Source: Anas platyrhynchos
Lineage: Eukaryota > Chordata > Aves > Anseriformes > Anatidae
Direction of reading: 5' to 3'
DNA: 64,000 bases
Assembly: GCF_047663525.1 (NCBI RefSeq)
Contig: NC_092592.1
Coordinates: 20,472,001 to 20,536,000 of the forward strand
A model generated the notes under the pieces. It worked only from the letters and a program-made list of their open reading frames with translations, was not told the origin of the DNA and searched no databases. Positions 23,001 to 38,000 of this stretch are shown piece by piece (position 1 is the stretch's first letter; the number at the start of each line of letters is the position of its first letter). The position numbers were made by a program, and so were the translations under genes.

Positions 23001-26000
23001 ACCAGAACAGCAGGGAAGTCTTGTAATGTGCCAAGAACCCAATGAGGCAAGATTAGATTTCATGAGAGAAATGGGTAACAGGTACTCGGCAGCTAAGAGC
23101 TGATTCCTTGCCTCCCCTGTTCAAAAAGCATAGTAAAATTACCCTCCAGGGATGGGTCTCAAATATCTAACTGAGAGAAAGCCTTCCACTAGAGGCTATA
23201 GGACTACTCACTGGTAGGAAGGGAAGTATTAAATAAGGATCATACTTGAAAAGCAAGTAATATCATAGGAAAGTGCAAAAGAACAAAGTAGCACTTTGAC
23301 TTCCTGACTATGACTTCCTGAAAGTCATAAAGCAAAGACTAAAAACAAAGCTAACAAGTAAATAATCATGCATGGCTTCATCAGATGACTTCCATGCCAA
23401 GAGAGATGTTTTCCTCTAAACATCTCTCAAAACAGTATCTTAAAAAAGCAATGAAACCCAGCTGCACACAGGAGCACTTTGTGTTCTCTTCACCTGTGGA
23501 TATTCCAATATTCATTTTTCAAACGCTGTCTTGAGGTATCAGTCCTTTCTGGACTGTCACCCTCACATATACATGTCACAGGACGCAGAAGGCAGCGCCA
23601 TCAGCATTGCACCACCGATAGCTTATTGTGTGTACCTAGCTTCTTGTCTCAGAGCAACGGTAAAAACTCAAAACCAAAAAAAAAATTAACATGGACTCAA
23701 CTAAAAATTGGAACTTTGAAGAATTTAGATTGCATTAAAAATGTAACCTATTACTGTATTCTTGCCCAATACTGAGTCTTTCAACATTGCATGAAGGCTG
23801 AAATTCTCTGCACAATACATAAATGTTCTTCCTTAAAATTTAAAATCAATTATCAGAAGACACAGTCTATGGGAAACTTCTATATTATGTAGGAATGAAG
23901 TATAAACAGAGAAATGTAAGTTTAATTTTAAGGATTGTACACTTTTTTGACCAGATCTTGCACCACATACATACTCCACCAAAACACAGAGCTAAAGCCA
24001 GAAACATGACAGTCTGAAAATTCTGATAGAAAAATTTCAGTATACTTGAAACTTACCACACATTATTCCCAAAGCTGTGCTAAATACTGCCATATAACCG
24101 AAGTAAAATGATGTTTGAAACAAGCCATACATCCTGAAAAAGAGAGGAAATTATGCTAGTTATTTTTCCTCATCTTTCTCAATACGTTTGTCTTTGACAA
24201 TATGGCAATCTGATATTCAAGAAGAACTACCACTTACTTTGTCTTGAAAAAGTAGTAGTAAAAGGAGTACATGTAAACATATATCGCAGTTGATGCAGCA
24301 GAAAGAAAGCTTGTCCATTGCCTGAAAGTAAACATGCATGCCCATCATACATCTAAACCAAAAATCTTCCCAAGAAAATGCACAATGCACTAAAAACTTG
24401 TCCTAAAAACAAAGCATCTTTGTTCTATAGATTTATTTAACGAAATCTACATGTCTGCTAGAGGTGCCAAAAGCTTCCATTGCAACATCTGTCACTAATA
24501 TCAGTGATGACCCTTCTTTATATTCCTTCGTGCCTCAGCATATTTTTTATGCATATATACATGCATGGACAGATGTGCACTCACTGAGAAATCTCCTGGA
24601 TAGAAAGGGTCCGAGAATTGCTTTTATTTCCTACAGCTAAAATCTGTTTGTGGGATACTTTGAAAAGACCTGTCTACACTGACGAGACATAGCTTTTCCA
24701 TAATACTTTCACAGTCTGTTCAACTAAGCAAATAACAGAATACTTACCACCTGTAATCCTCTGCATTTAGCAGGAAATAGGTACAAACGATAGTCACACA
24801 AACTGTCACAATGCAGAGGATAACCAGAACCAACATCATAAAGCCATAAACATAGTAGATCTTATAAGCCCAGAATGAAGTAAAAATGAAATACCTGTAG
24901 AAAGCAAACAAAATATGCAGATGATACTGTAATTGTACTTAAATTATTTTTAAATTAAATGGAGAAATCTCTGACAAACTCACATTTCAATAAAAATTGA
25001 TCCAAAAGGAAGAATTCCACCTAGGCAAACAATAACAGCCGGTTCCATGAACCTGAAAGACATTAAAACTAGTTTAGGGACCATTTTATTATTTTATTTA
25101 TAAACATATTAAGACATATAACCAGGAAAATAACATGGATTAATTAATAGGATGTCATGTATGGGTAGGAGGAGTCCTTCTTGGGGGAAATAAACAAACA
25201 TAAGGCTCACACTTCTTTACAGGTCTACGGTCAAGAATCTAACCAGTCTTACCAACTAAGAAAGGATCTCTTTTGCCTGAAAAGGGCCTAAACAATCAAA
25301 CCCCGTAACATCCACCAGCCTTCAATGAAGACAGTAAAAACTCAGTGCTGTTGATGACCACAGATACTGCAATGAAAATTTCAGAGCAATGCTTATATAA
25401 TTAAGAACCAGTGTTCATTTTAATGCTATACTGAGTCATAAGCACATGGCTAAAAATTGATACTCAGCTACCCACAGATGGTCCTGTCACTTACTAAAGG
25501 TGATCTCTGCCCAGTACTTGCAATGATGCTGAATCTAGCTAGCAACCTGTGACTTCATTTACAGCTTCTTTTATTGTTTACTTGAAGACTTGTCTAAATA
25601 GGTGGTGAGGACTTTCATTTTCTTCATGGAAAGCATCTTATTTCTTTTAATCTGTCATCCTGATCCCGCAAAATCCATCAGATTCCCAAGACACATGCCA
25701 CAATATAAATCAAATATAAATCAAATCCTAGCATGTGAGCTGCACAACCTGCCACTAATGAGAGATTAAGTGTGCTGCACTTCCTGGTTACTGTGGGTGT
25801 ACACATTTCAATGCCCTCTTAACACTCTGTTCCATTCCTCTTAACAGGAAAAGCAAGAAAAATATATTAAAAATTTCCTCTGAGGATACTTTCATTTCCA
25901 CAGCTTGCTGCTTCCATCACTGAAATAAATCAGTAGTAAAAAATGACTGCATTCAAATTTGCCAAAAAATGAAGACTACTTTTTGAGAACCAGCACTCCT

Positions 26001-29000
26001 TTACATAGACTTCAAAAATAATTAATTCACAATTCAAACTGTATAGTTCAAGTATTTTAGGCTCTGTGCCATCAACAAAAGTGCAGAAGAGCATTGCAAG
26101 CTTCTCCCTACCTTCACCCTGCAAATATATCTCAGCTTGAACATGGAAGCCATTAAACAGAACAGGTATGCCTCTAAGACACATTCGATCCTAAATCTGT
26201 AAGAGGTATTAACTAAAGAGGAGAGGTTCAGTTTCAAGATAACCGTATCAGAACTGACTCGGAATCATCGCTTTTACCTAAGAGACCGAAGAAAGAGTAC
26301 CTAAGGCCAAATGTAAACCAGTGATCCAGAACCGCTACAACTATTAACCACTACCCGCTCATGGTGCTTTTATCCAACAGAAAAAAAAATAAAATAAGAA
26401 AATCTCTGTACAGGAAATCTCTGTACAGGTATTCTTCCAGGTACACTTCAAATTAAATAAAAAAGTTACTTTAGAAAGGCTTTTAATGATCACACCTGAA
26501 ATGTCATTTTAAATGAATACATCTAGTTAAGATGCACAGTTGTCTTTACCATTTTTTCTCTGGTATGGGACGAGGCACTGCATTGACACGACACGGAAAA
26601 TTAGGTTGTCCCGACAGATTTCTGCCAAGAATCGTACCAACAAGGTTCAGTGGAAGAATGACAAAGAAACAAATGCAGCATACTGCCACCTGTAAATGAA
26701 AAATAAAATAATATTTTTTTAAAAAAAGGTATAAAAAGATGAAAGAAGATAACCAATATATCCTGTATATATTAGTCCTTAGTAGCTATTGCTGCAGAAT
26801 CATACTCCTTGGTTATGAAGAATTAGTCAATATATGTCTACTTTATTGAAGTATTTATTTCCTAAGAAACTTCAGAGTAGATGTTATTAAAAAGTTTTAA
26901 GGTTGTTTTCTTATATCAATTCAGGAAACAGAACTATTATAGATTTATTTTTTTAAAAACTGTTTTTCCTCTAATCATTACATTCAATACATCAAAAAGG
27001 AATGCAACTGAAATTTTCATGGTGCTTTGTCAGCTTCTCTTAACTTTTGCAGATTTATCCCTCGGACTTACCATCTAGCAGTCAGGCAGTTACATACATA
27101 ATTACGACAAATACAGGTACGAGATTTTCAATCCAAGCCACAAAAAGAAACCCAAACAAGAATTGTGAAGCCATGTCAGAATGCTACCAATCAAAATTTG
27201 GGGTTTGACTTTTTCCAACCAACCAGGTAATTAAGAGCTGCCGAAAATACAAATGACCACAAGTATGCAAAAATACTCAGTTCAGCAGCACAATGGCCCT
27301 ACTTACATGCAAAGATTAGGTTTACACACAACAAGCAAAGTCAAGCCAATGTTCCTGTGCTATGCAATGAAACATCCTCCTTAGAAGTTTATCATGAGTT
27401 TTTTTTTTTTCAACATATCTATGTAGTTCTGCTATTCCTGGAAGGCAATACGTTTTTATCTTCCAAAACAGGATAATTTTAAATGTTTAGCAAGAAATAC
27501 TCTCAAATCTTTAGTGCAAAATGAATTAGCGTCAAGTATTTTGTTAACTTTTTGCGTCGAGGACTTGTACTACATTAGCTCAACACAAACTTTACATTAA
27601 GTCAATCACATGAGTTTAAGGTAACATCTGACAAAACAGAGTGAGTTATCCCTCTGTTACTGACTTGCATACTATCACTAGCCTGGGCCAGACGTGAATG
27701 GAAAACATTGCCTGGGGTCAGATGGAGCAAGATTTTATGCTTCTCAGAAGGGATACACTAAACAGGTGGCCAATGAGCAGAAACGCTCTCCAGACTGCTC
27801 TGTACTTCTTGGGGATGTTTTTAAAGCATTACATCATCAGCCACTAAAACCTGAAGCTTCAGCAGTAAATAAGGAGAAACTAAGTAGCATTTATACTTGG
27901 CAATAATAAAGCAGATTTTATACATTTAATACACATTTAATATCTCCCATTTATCATCTTTCATTACTGGAAAAACACAAGCAAACAAGCACAATTTCTT
28001 AGGTAGGCCACTGAGGTCACTTAAGAATGAATCACAGAAGCATATAAATCACTTAATGGATGCAGACCCTGCACTTGGAAGCTACTCAATCTAAAAGAAT
28101 GAGTAGATGAGAATTTTCAGAGAAAAATGCCAAGAACTATGAAATAAAGAACAACATATTGAGTGCCACATTTACTAAAATCCTTTAAAAGCCCTTCAAC
28201 ATAACAGGACAAGAGAAGCACTACCACAAAAATAAATAACATTCTGAAATCACTACTAAATAAACTTGAACGGATCTTGACTAAAAAATCTCAGCTTGTC
28301 TGAGCCGTAGGGGGAAGAATGACATTCACGAATTAAGGCCTGGACAGGATCCAAAGAATTTCCGAGCTGACCATATTGAAACCATTTCCATTTCAAGAAG
28401 AGGTTGCTCTGCATCCTGCGTGCACAGGGCGCGCTGGGCTGGCTCTGTCCATGGTGCTCCCCACACGTGCTGGCACGTAGGCTTCAGGCCTGGCTCAAAC
28501 ACAAAGCTCAGCAGCAGCGGGGCTGGGCATCCACACGACTCATCCAGTTAGAACCGCCCTTTACAGTGCCGTTATCAAAGTGTTCACAGCTTCACTTCTG
28601 GATCTTAGAAATAGCCTTTGGCTGGGGATACTGGTAGAGAGCAAATCCACTATTCTACTGTAGAAAGAAACTATCCAGCAACAGCCCTGAATTCCAAGCT
28701 CAAACCTCCAAGCCTGTAATTGTTTGTCTTGCACAATTCATCTACCAGAGAATCTGCATGGAAATAATATAACCTCAGGGAAGGAATCATCCAGGTTTTA
28801 TTGCTTATCTAGCAGACTCAGAGAGGAGGAAAGGCAGTCAGTAGCATCCCACTCCATTAACACTAACTACAGAGCTAAGTGCCTTCAAACCAGGTGGGCA
28901 AGGAGCAGGCCCAACTTCCTCCTGCTGGGCATGGTTGTTGTCTGGGAGACTGACTCACCAGCAGCACTGAAACCTAAAAACTGTTTACCTACATAAAAAC

Positions 29001-32000
29001 AAGCCAGGACAGACCAATGCTCCTTGAATAATGGCTTCAGTAAGTACTGCCAACCTGTCCCCAGTACAGCTGCAGTTGGCATACATCAGAAAAATTGAGT
29101 GCTTGTGGTTTCACTATCAGATCAGCCAAGCCATGACCGATGATGTTATACTATCTTCCATTCTACTCGGTTGAAAAATGAAGACATTTCAGACAGAACA
29201 ACTAGAACCTTTGGTGAGATCTAGTAAGCAGCACTAAGATAAACCAGTGCTTTGTTAAACAACGCACTGTCTGTCTTAACGCAATGCTGCGTTCTGAGGA
29301 CAGTTGCATTTGGAGTATGCTTTTCTCCTAGAGTCACTAAGGAGTCTAAAAATCATCTGAGATGATTCTGCAGTACAAAGAAGGACAAACTAAATGAGGA
29401 ATGGGAAGGCTCTGCGATATCTCCCACTTATACCTGTCTCTGACAGGCTGTCCAAGCTGACGTTCTGTCTTCTGAAATAACCCTGCCCTGGTGAAAGCAA
29501 CCTGCAAGTCTTACAAGGTTGGCCAAAACAACCGGTGTTGTTTAGTCAACACACACTGCTGATGTGTGCCTTCTTCCTTGCTCTCAACTCACCGTCTGAC
29601 CCCCAAGGTAGCCTACCTGCTCAGACTGATGCTTGCTGAAAATTACTTTCTTCATTCCTGGCAGTAACAGTCTTCTCTGGATGTGAGAGATGACTGGAGA
29701 AAACCAGCTTTTTTTGCTTCTGCCATTTCAGGCATATTCCTTTAAATTTTAGATCTGATGTGAAAACAATACTCCCTCCCAAATTAAAGGGGTATTGCGT
29801 GTTGCCACAGATTTCTTAGGGCAGTGATGATGCAGACTGGGCAATGCCTAAGCCTAGAGAGTGTAAAGCCTATCTGAAGCAAACACAAGGTAGTAGGGTA
29901 AATAAGTATCTTATCTGAAAACAAACAAACAAACAAACAAAAAACCTGAAGAAGAATGATTTCTGCTTCACGACCTTCAAAGAATGAGATTACAATGGCA
30001 AGAGGAGCTCAGCTGGTCTCTGGTTCACCATCACAAATGGTAAGAGGAAACGGAGGAAGGATCAACACAGAGGCATGCTCTGCCTTCCCGCAGAAGCGCC
30101 TCCTGGCAGAGGGAGGCTAAAGTTTGTTTTTTTTTTTTAATTTTTAAAAAGAATCAATAATAGCAGGCAGAGGTGTGGGAATTAGGTCTTAATGCGCCTT
30201 TTAAGAGAAGTATTATTGTAACATCATCCAAGAGGAATTCAGAGAACGGTGTTACCTACCATTTCAGAAAACACAAATTATGTGAACAGACAGATCTACA
30301 ACATCTGAAATCCCAGTTTTTCAGTGAAAAAGCAAGCACACATTCTCCATAATCCATAAAAATAAAGGCAAATTACATGAGTTTTTCGACCAAGCCTGTA
30401 CATTAAAACATACTTATTTCATCCACTGCATTTTTTGTTTTATAAAATATCTTATTAATAAATCAATATGTGACTTCGGTTGGAGGGGGGAAGAATATTT
30501 ACTGCCCTCTACACACTGAATGTGTAGAATTCAGTTTTCCTTATTTGAAAGGAAACATTGTTGAGAAGAATATAATTTATGTTTGAGTGCCATGTGTTTC
30601 ATATTTTCTGACAACTGTAGATTAAACTTCATTCAAAGGTGATAATTAAAATTTTTATGAGCATATCTAATATTAAACAGCTACTGGCAGGCTGCGGTGC
30701 CTTGACTGCTTAATGCACAAAGGAGACAAGCAATAAAAATTAACTGTCAAAGCAGCAGCTTGATCTTTCCTGTCATTTACCAAAAATGCACCCTCAGACA
30801 GCATGAAACTCTCCCGCAGTACAGAGGTACAAAATCTGTACAGTGAAACAGTTTTCTACACAAAATCTGCCAAGACATCACACACAACAAGAAAATAGAA
30901 GGCTTCAAAACACAGTGTTATTAATTTTATTACAACTAATATTGCTAATCTAGGGTGCTACTTTGTGTAAAGAACAGAACTGTAAAAAATGTAGTAAAAA
31001 AATTAAGCTGTATCTATTTCAGCATAGATGTGTTTTTTGACAAAGATTCCACAGTCATTTTCAAGCAATCTGAAGAATCAGTCCACTAAATGTACATTAC
31101 TAGATTTTCCTTCCTTCTTTCTTTCTATTTTTAACCAGGAGTATTTCAGCCAGATCATTTTCTGATCTGGCTCAATGCACGAAAACCTGTGGTGATATCA
31201 GGTCGACCATTTTCAGTGGCAGCCAATACTCAACTTAAAGCTGTCAGAGATGGCTGCAGCCTGGATTAAGCTATCTGTCAGAGGAAACCTTTCTAGTTTA
31301 TACAAGGTGTAAATGACGCAAACACTAGGATATTGATCCCAAGAGAAATTCTGTGTGAATAACCTTATATAATTAAATCATTAAAAATGCATACTGGAAT
31401 GGTACCCATACAGGAACCAATTGCTCAAACAAAACAAAAATGGTACATTTAAATAGTTTAATATAAGCCGTTGGGATTCTGCAGTCAGAATATTAGTCAC
31501 ACTAGCCATAATGAGAATCTTTAAATTATGTCTTACATAGAACGACGTATCCAGTCACAACTTGTGAAATGCCAGCATTAAGGCGGCCTCTTTAAATTCT
31601 ATCATGGTGTACTCTACAGAAATTCTGCATTACTTAATAAGTAATTCTCAATTATTTTTACTCAATGAATAATTTTGCCCAGGGAGGTAACAGAATCACC
31701 ATCCCGGCAGGTGTTTAAGAAAAGGCTTGGCGTGGTACTGAGGAACATGCTTTAGTGGGCAATATTGGTGGTTGAGGGACAGTTGGACCAGATGATCTTG
31801 GAAGTCTTTCCCAGCCTTAATGATTCCATGATTCTTTTCTAAGTATTTTTGTGTAGGACAACCATCACATTCCTTGTAAAAGTAAAGAGCTCATTTCACG
31901 TGCCACTTTTAAAATTATTTCAATTGTCCCGTGATCCATTTTCTGTTTATAATTCAAACACAACAAAATAGAAAAATGACCATTACATTGAAAATACTTG

Positions 32001-35000
32001 CAAAGAATCAACAGAAGTTAAGCCAAGGTGTACAACACCTTCAGAAGAACTCCATGTTCAGCAGTGATGTGGTATTTTAAACAAAAAAAAAAAGGCAACT
32101 CCAAAATAACAAAGATTGGACTCCGAAGAATTGAACTGCACTCACTCTGTATCTATAAGGACAAAGAGATGAAATAAAACAGGTTTTTATATCAATTTCA
32201 TATGTCTAGGGATTTAGAAGTGTTAAACCATTAGGTTTTAAAAAACTCTCATATTTGAATAAGATCTGTCACATTGTTTACTGTATTTTGAAGGAAAAGG
32301 CAACAAAGATATCCCAGGGAAAAAATTAAAGTCTTTGTTCCTTCTCACAGAATATTTCCCAGCATAATGTTTTTTAACAGTGCAGCTTGCATGTATATCC
32401 AAAAGGGCTACATGCAGAGACAAGATTGACAAATGATTTCACAAACAAACTCTGGATCTTCCCAGTACCTACAACATCTTTCAGGAGATTCTAGACATCA
32501 GGAGTAGAGATACTCCAGGTGGACAAAGCTCTGATGTTCTAAACAGACTGAAATGATAGTGACATGTATGAAGGTCCTGAAAGGCCCAATCAATCTGAGC
32601 ATTTAAATACAAAATGCAGAAGAGCATATACCAGGCAGATTGAAGTAGCCACTGCATGTTAGCTTGGTCACCTTGGTTTGACAGCACTATCAGCTGTTCT
32701 TGCCTACCTTCAACAGAAAAATCTGTCTCGAGGGAGGGATTAAGTCACAGAGAAGAGACTGATCCTACAGGTTCACTGGCAAAAAGCAATATGAAACGGC
32801 AAAGCACAGGATGCTATATTTAAGCATAGAGTTTTAGCAACCTTTTAGCTCAGTGATTCTTTTCAAACTCAGTATCTGCTTTTTCCAGTTTTACAGTACT
32901 GGAGCAAAAATGGTTAATTCTTGCCAGCAACTAAATCAAGAAGGGTGGCTTCAAGACATTCCAGGACAAATTAAGTCATTTCTGAGTTTAGTATATTTAG
33001 CTGACAGAGATTTTACTTCCCGAAAACAAGAAATCAGCAGCAAGTCTACAGCAGAGAATTGTGGAAGATTAACTACATTAAAAACAAAGGCAGAAAGATA
33101 CAAAGGTATCTTATCCACGTAGCTAGAAACCTTCCAGGGGACTTCAGACTGAAGCACAACATGGTAATTTCAAACAATTTTCATTGCCTTCTACAAACCA
33201 GCTTCATTAGTTAATTCAAAATCATTAGAGCATTATTTATTCTGATGAAGTTTCCAATCCATAACCCACTCCTACTAAAAGTTTGCTAACTCCACTTAAG
33301 TTTTATGACCAGTTATAATGATTCAAACACTCATAAAACCTTGAGATCATTAAAATCACTATGTATAAAGAGTCCTAACATCCCGATTAAGTGACCCTTG
33401 AAGATTTATATTCCCATTTGCTTTTACACATACATGTTTCCATGATCTTAAAATACAAGTCAGTTGAACAGATTTACAAGACAAACTTCAACCCAGGTGG
33501 AATTCCCTTCCCTCAGCAATTCTGAGCTCCAAATGGGAATACAAGTGAGAAATCTGATATCACAAATGCTTGCTCAGCAGTAAAACAGAGCCTCTTTACA
33601 CATGTCAGAGATCACTGTTGTAAACCTTTCTGACAGTACTGTACATGGCTGCAAGCTTAGGAAAGATAAACCAATACAATATTCCTTTGGGGCACAGACC
33701 AATTAATAATAGCAGACAACTATAAAATTTTAACCTAACTACATGGAGAACCTCAAAAATTATGCAAAAAGTTTATGCACATTTAACTTGATTTTGTACT
33801 TAATAGTTTTATAACAACTAATTCAATAAATGTATAATTTTTTCTACGTAGGCAGGCACTAAAAATACTACTAATGAGGAAGTAACTATAACTAGCACAA
33901 ACGTGAAAAGTAATGACTATTCCATCCAAAAAAGTTATTTTGTATTTTTTGTGTTGCATTGTAGCTTATAGCCAGTTTGCACTGGTAATCCAGAAAAAAA
34001 TCAAGCTACTAACTTTCCATGCTGTACGTCAGATTGACACAGAATGAAGATTAAACAGAAAGCAGAAGTGCCATTTTAAGCAGAGAGGACTGTTGCTGGC
34101 ACCCAGTAGCTGTAGTGATTGAAACAAATTATACTTGAAGAACTTAAAACCCTCCCTCTCAGAATACATGTCTAACTAGAAAGCCAAAGCTATGACTCAC
34201 AATTGTATTTTGATTAAGAAGTAGTTTTCTTGTGTCTTACAGTGGTGTTTAAATTCTCCATTAAAATGACTCACCATGGTTCCAAATGGTATAGCTCTTG
34301 AAGCATGATAATAGATGGCAATGAAGTTAATGAAGAAGGCAGTTCCACACACCATTGCCGGAATAAGAAAAGCTCCAATGAACATCTGCTTTATCCATCG
34401 CCTTCCTGTAAGAAGGAACATGCCAATGGAATTGGTAACTTTTTAAACAAAATACCAGCAAGCTCTTCAGAATTCAGGTGTTTATTTCCTCTCCCCCAAA
34501 AGATAAAAAAAAGAAAAAGTAACAACACACAAGGATACAAAAGCCAAGACTTAACTAACAGTTTTATTTGGCTCTTGGAAACTTCCAAGATGCAGCACAT
34601 TAATCAATTTATTAGGCCAGGTGAAAAGACAAGAGAAAGAGATAGTGTGATCACTTTCTGGCTGGGAGCATATGCTGACTAAGCTGGCCAAAGAAACTGC
34701 GGTATGAAACATAAGAGTGTATTCGGGCTACAGATTAGCAGTGACAGAGATAGCAGAACCTGTACACACCCCAGTATTACAGCAGCACTGAAGGAGAGCT
34801 CTGCAGTGCTCTGGGGACAGCTTACTAGTACAACTGCTTTCAGGTAACACCTGCTCCAGGTTGTCTTCACCCAACTGTGCTGACTCCATATATACAGGAT
34901 GCATTAAAGAACTGCCTATCCTTGGTATAAAGCAAAACACCACAGCACTTAACATACAGCAAAACTGAGCTGTGGTATCTTCGATAGCAGAAAAGTTAGA

Positions 35001-38000
35001 AGGAAAACTATTTCTAAGACCCAGAAATTAAGGAAACAGAAACACTTGTCAGTAGTTATTACCATATATGTTGAGCTCTTTGGGGAGCTCTAAACCAAAG
35101 CACCTCTTGTACAATACCTTAAGAATTTTCATTCTGTATTCCCTTCACCTTCTAAGCTCTTAAATACCATATATATTTTTTAATTATGCAGAACACAGAT
35201 GCACTGAATAGAAAACAGCCAGAAAAAACAGCACACACTTTTCAAGACCATCACATACATTTTCACCATGAGCCAACATAATAGCATTTCACTGTTTATT
35301 ACATTTGATCTGGAGACAAAATGCAAATCTGGCTCAACTGTAGAGCAAAGTACAACATTTTAGATCAATAACTGATTTACCTACAAATCATTAGGTTGAT
35401 ACATACAACACATGAATATAGACATCTAACCTCCAAACTCAGAATGGATTTCAGTACAGTTGACACTGAGTACTAATATGTTGTGTTAAGGAGGTAAATA
35501 TTTTTTGCAAACTCACCAGAATTATTTTCCCTAAAGCACTGTAGAAGATAATAGATATTGATTAGCCTCTCATTGCTGCGTAGGGAATGGATGAAGCTAG
35601 TGGAACTACAAGGGTGCCATTAGTCAGAACTCAGAGAGGTATGGTAGGAAGCACCTGAATACACACTGTCCAAATCTGTTATGTCACTTTTGTTGGGTTT
35701 CTGTTCTCTACCAATACTCATTTTCAATTTGCTATGTACAAAGAAAAGCACATACTGAAAAGGAGAAGAATCTCCTTCAAAAAGTTGCTATAAACACTTT
35801 TCCCTGCTCGTAATTAATGAGCTAGTAGATACTGTACACTCATCCTTTCAGTGTTAGTAAACATAAACCCAACAGTACCCATTGAGGAGGGCTATGTAGC
35901 AGTCATCTGGAGATGACGTGAGCTGCTTAACAGCATATGTTACAGAAGAGGGAGAGACTGCATTACTCTCTGGATGTCATGACGCAAGCATAACTATATG
36001 AATTGCTTGTTATACTCTTTCATAAAAGATACAACTGCTAATAGCTCTTATTACCTTTAATAGCACTTATTACCTTTAAATTAACCAAATAGTTCAGCTA
36101 TTTGTAGTTAGAATACACAGCCAATATGGAATAGAAAATAACATGAAAGTTATATATTCAAAATATTTTCTATCTTAATGGATTCCATCTGAATGACCTA
36201 ACTCCAAGAAGATACTTCTATACCAGTGTAAATCGGAAAACATTTCCATTTAACAACATACCAAAAATGCTGAAACATGAAAACAATTTACCTCCTTGTC
36301 TAGCATAAAGACTTCCTCCAAAATATCCATTCACTGGGGATGTTGCAGCATAAACAAATATAGCTGTACTAAGCATTGATCCTCTCCTGCAAGAAGTGAT
36401 TTAATAAATGAAACGGAAAAGCAAACAGGACTAGAGCAAAATTTAAAGTGTGCAAGTTTAGCTTATTATAAGTTAATAAAAAAACTAGTAGTTTCATGTA
36501 ATATGAAAATTAAAAATCAAGTGAATAAGTTGTAGAACCTAAATAAAAATGAGAACTATTTGTATTCAAAGCTTCTGGACAAATCTAATTCAATCCGGAA
36601 AACAGAGGTGCAGCATACAACATTCTTTCCTAATCTGCATTTAATTTTCAGTGGAATTAAGTACAAAGTCTCAACTCAGACCAAAATACACTTGCATTTT
36701 GATTTACATTAAGAACTATTTAATATTAAGCGTAAGATTCAACTACTGCAGATAAAAGTTACTCTTTGCTTAGTATCAAGGCCAATGTTAACAAAAATAG
36801 ACCAATTCTGAATGATGTTTCTGCCATCCCTCAGAAATTAACTTGTAAGACTGGAAGTGTTCATCTTACAGAAAATTAGAAAACCTGATTTAGAAACTAT
36901 AATGAAGCCACAAATCAGCATGGAGTAGTCAAATCAGAAGAGTTTAGATATTTTGAAATTATCGCCTCATTAAATGTTGAAGCACTCATTTTGGCATATC
37001 TTCTGAATCTTTACAGGCAAAAGCTAATAATTTTAAATTATAAAAACCATCCCAAAACACATTTTTAAAATGATATCTAAGAATAGCTAGACATGTTATT
37101 CATGAATAGAGCTACTTCCCCACATCCCACTGCTATCCTTTGGTAGCAAAAAGCAGCAGAAGAATTTCAATTTGCTGTATTATCTCCCCATTAGTTGCTC
37201 TGAGAGATTCCAGACTATTGGTATCTTGGCTTCTGAAGAAAAATTACTGGATGCCTGCCTTACTCAAAGAAGCAATCTTAGTCATTTTTCATGACTGGAA
37301 TAAGCAAACTAAGTAAATATACTGCTGGTGACACACACTCTAAAGGGATAGTACAGTAACATTTGTTTGTTAAAAAAAATAAACTTTTCTATTTAAGAAA
37401 ACTGATATATTTTGTATTGAAAAAGCTACCATTTTTCTGTTTTAAAAAGTTAGAGACCAGCTTTAACAGCTCTCCTGATTTAAGCCACTTTGGAAACACA
37501 CAGAAAAACCCAGAAGATCAAGCACAATTTGAAGTAACGTGTAAACACAGGCTACCCATAAAGTGACCAGCAGATGCTCATCTAAAATTATCTCAAAATT
37601 TCTTATTCTCAAAAGTTACTCACTTATGTTTTAAATATTCTAATGGCAAAGTTGCTCAAAATACAATCCAGTATTAATAAATTAGTAGCTGACGTGATCA
37701 AGTTCCATTGAGAGGCTTTTAGCTGGTATCAGGTGCCTGGCTTCTAAGAGTTTTAACAGACTTGAAGAACATTGATAGGCAATCACTCTGTACTTCTGGT
37801 TTACAGCATTTTCTAGCTTGCCCTGCTATTTTCCTCAACATACAAATTCTTTGTATGAGGTTTGGTCAAGTGCTCAGTTATACACACAGAACTGAATTCA
37901 CTAGGAAAGTAATAAAAAGACCTATTGCAATAAAAGATCAAGTATACATAATTTTAAAAATTATTGTTCTGATGCCTTTTACAATTGCTATTGCTAATGC

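Larger units (their letters stand above)
26690..34274 (-). other. TM9SF3 intron 9
   Basis: This 7,585-nt GT-AG intron holds a CR1 fragment at 31.68-31.84 kb, an AAAC microsatellite at 29.92 kb, a pyrimidine tract at 31.11 kb, and an AT-rich stretch with homeodomain-type TAATTA-like words around 30.4-30.8 kb. No exon was found. Confidence 0.9.
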
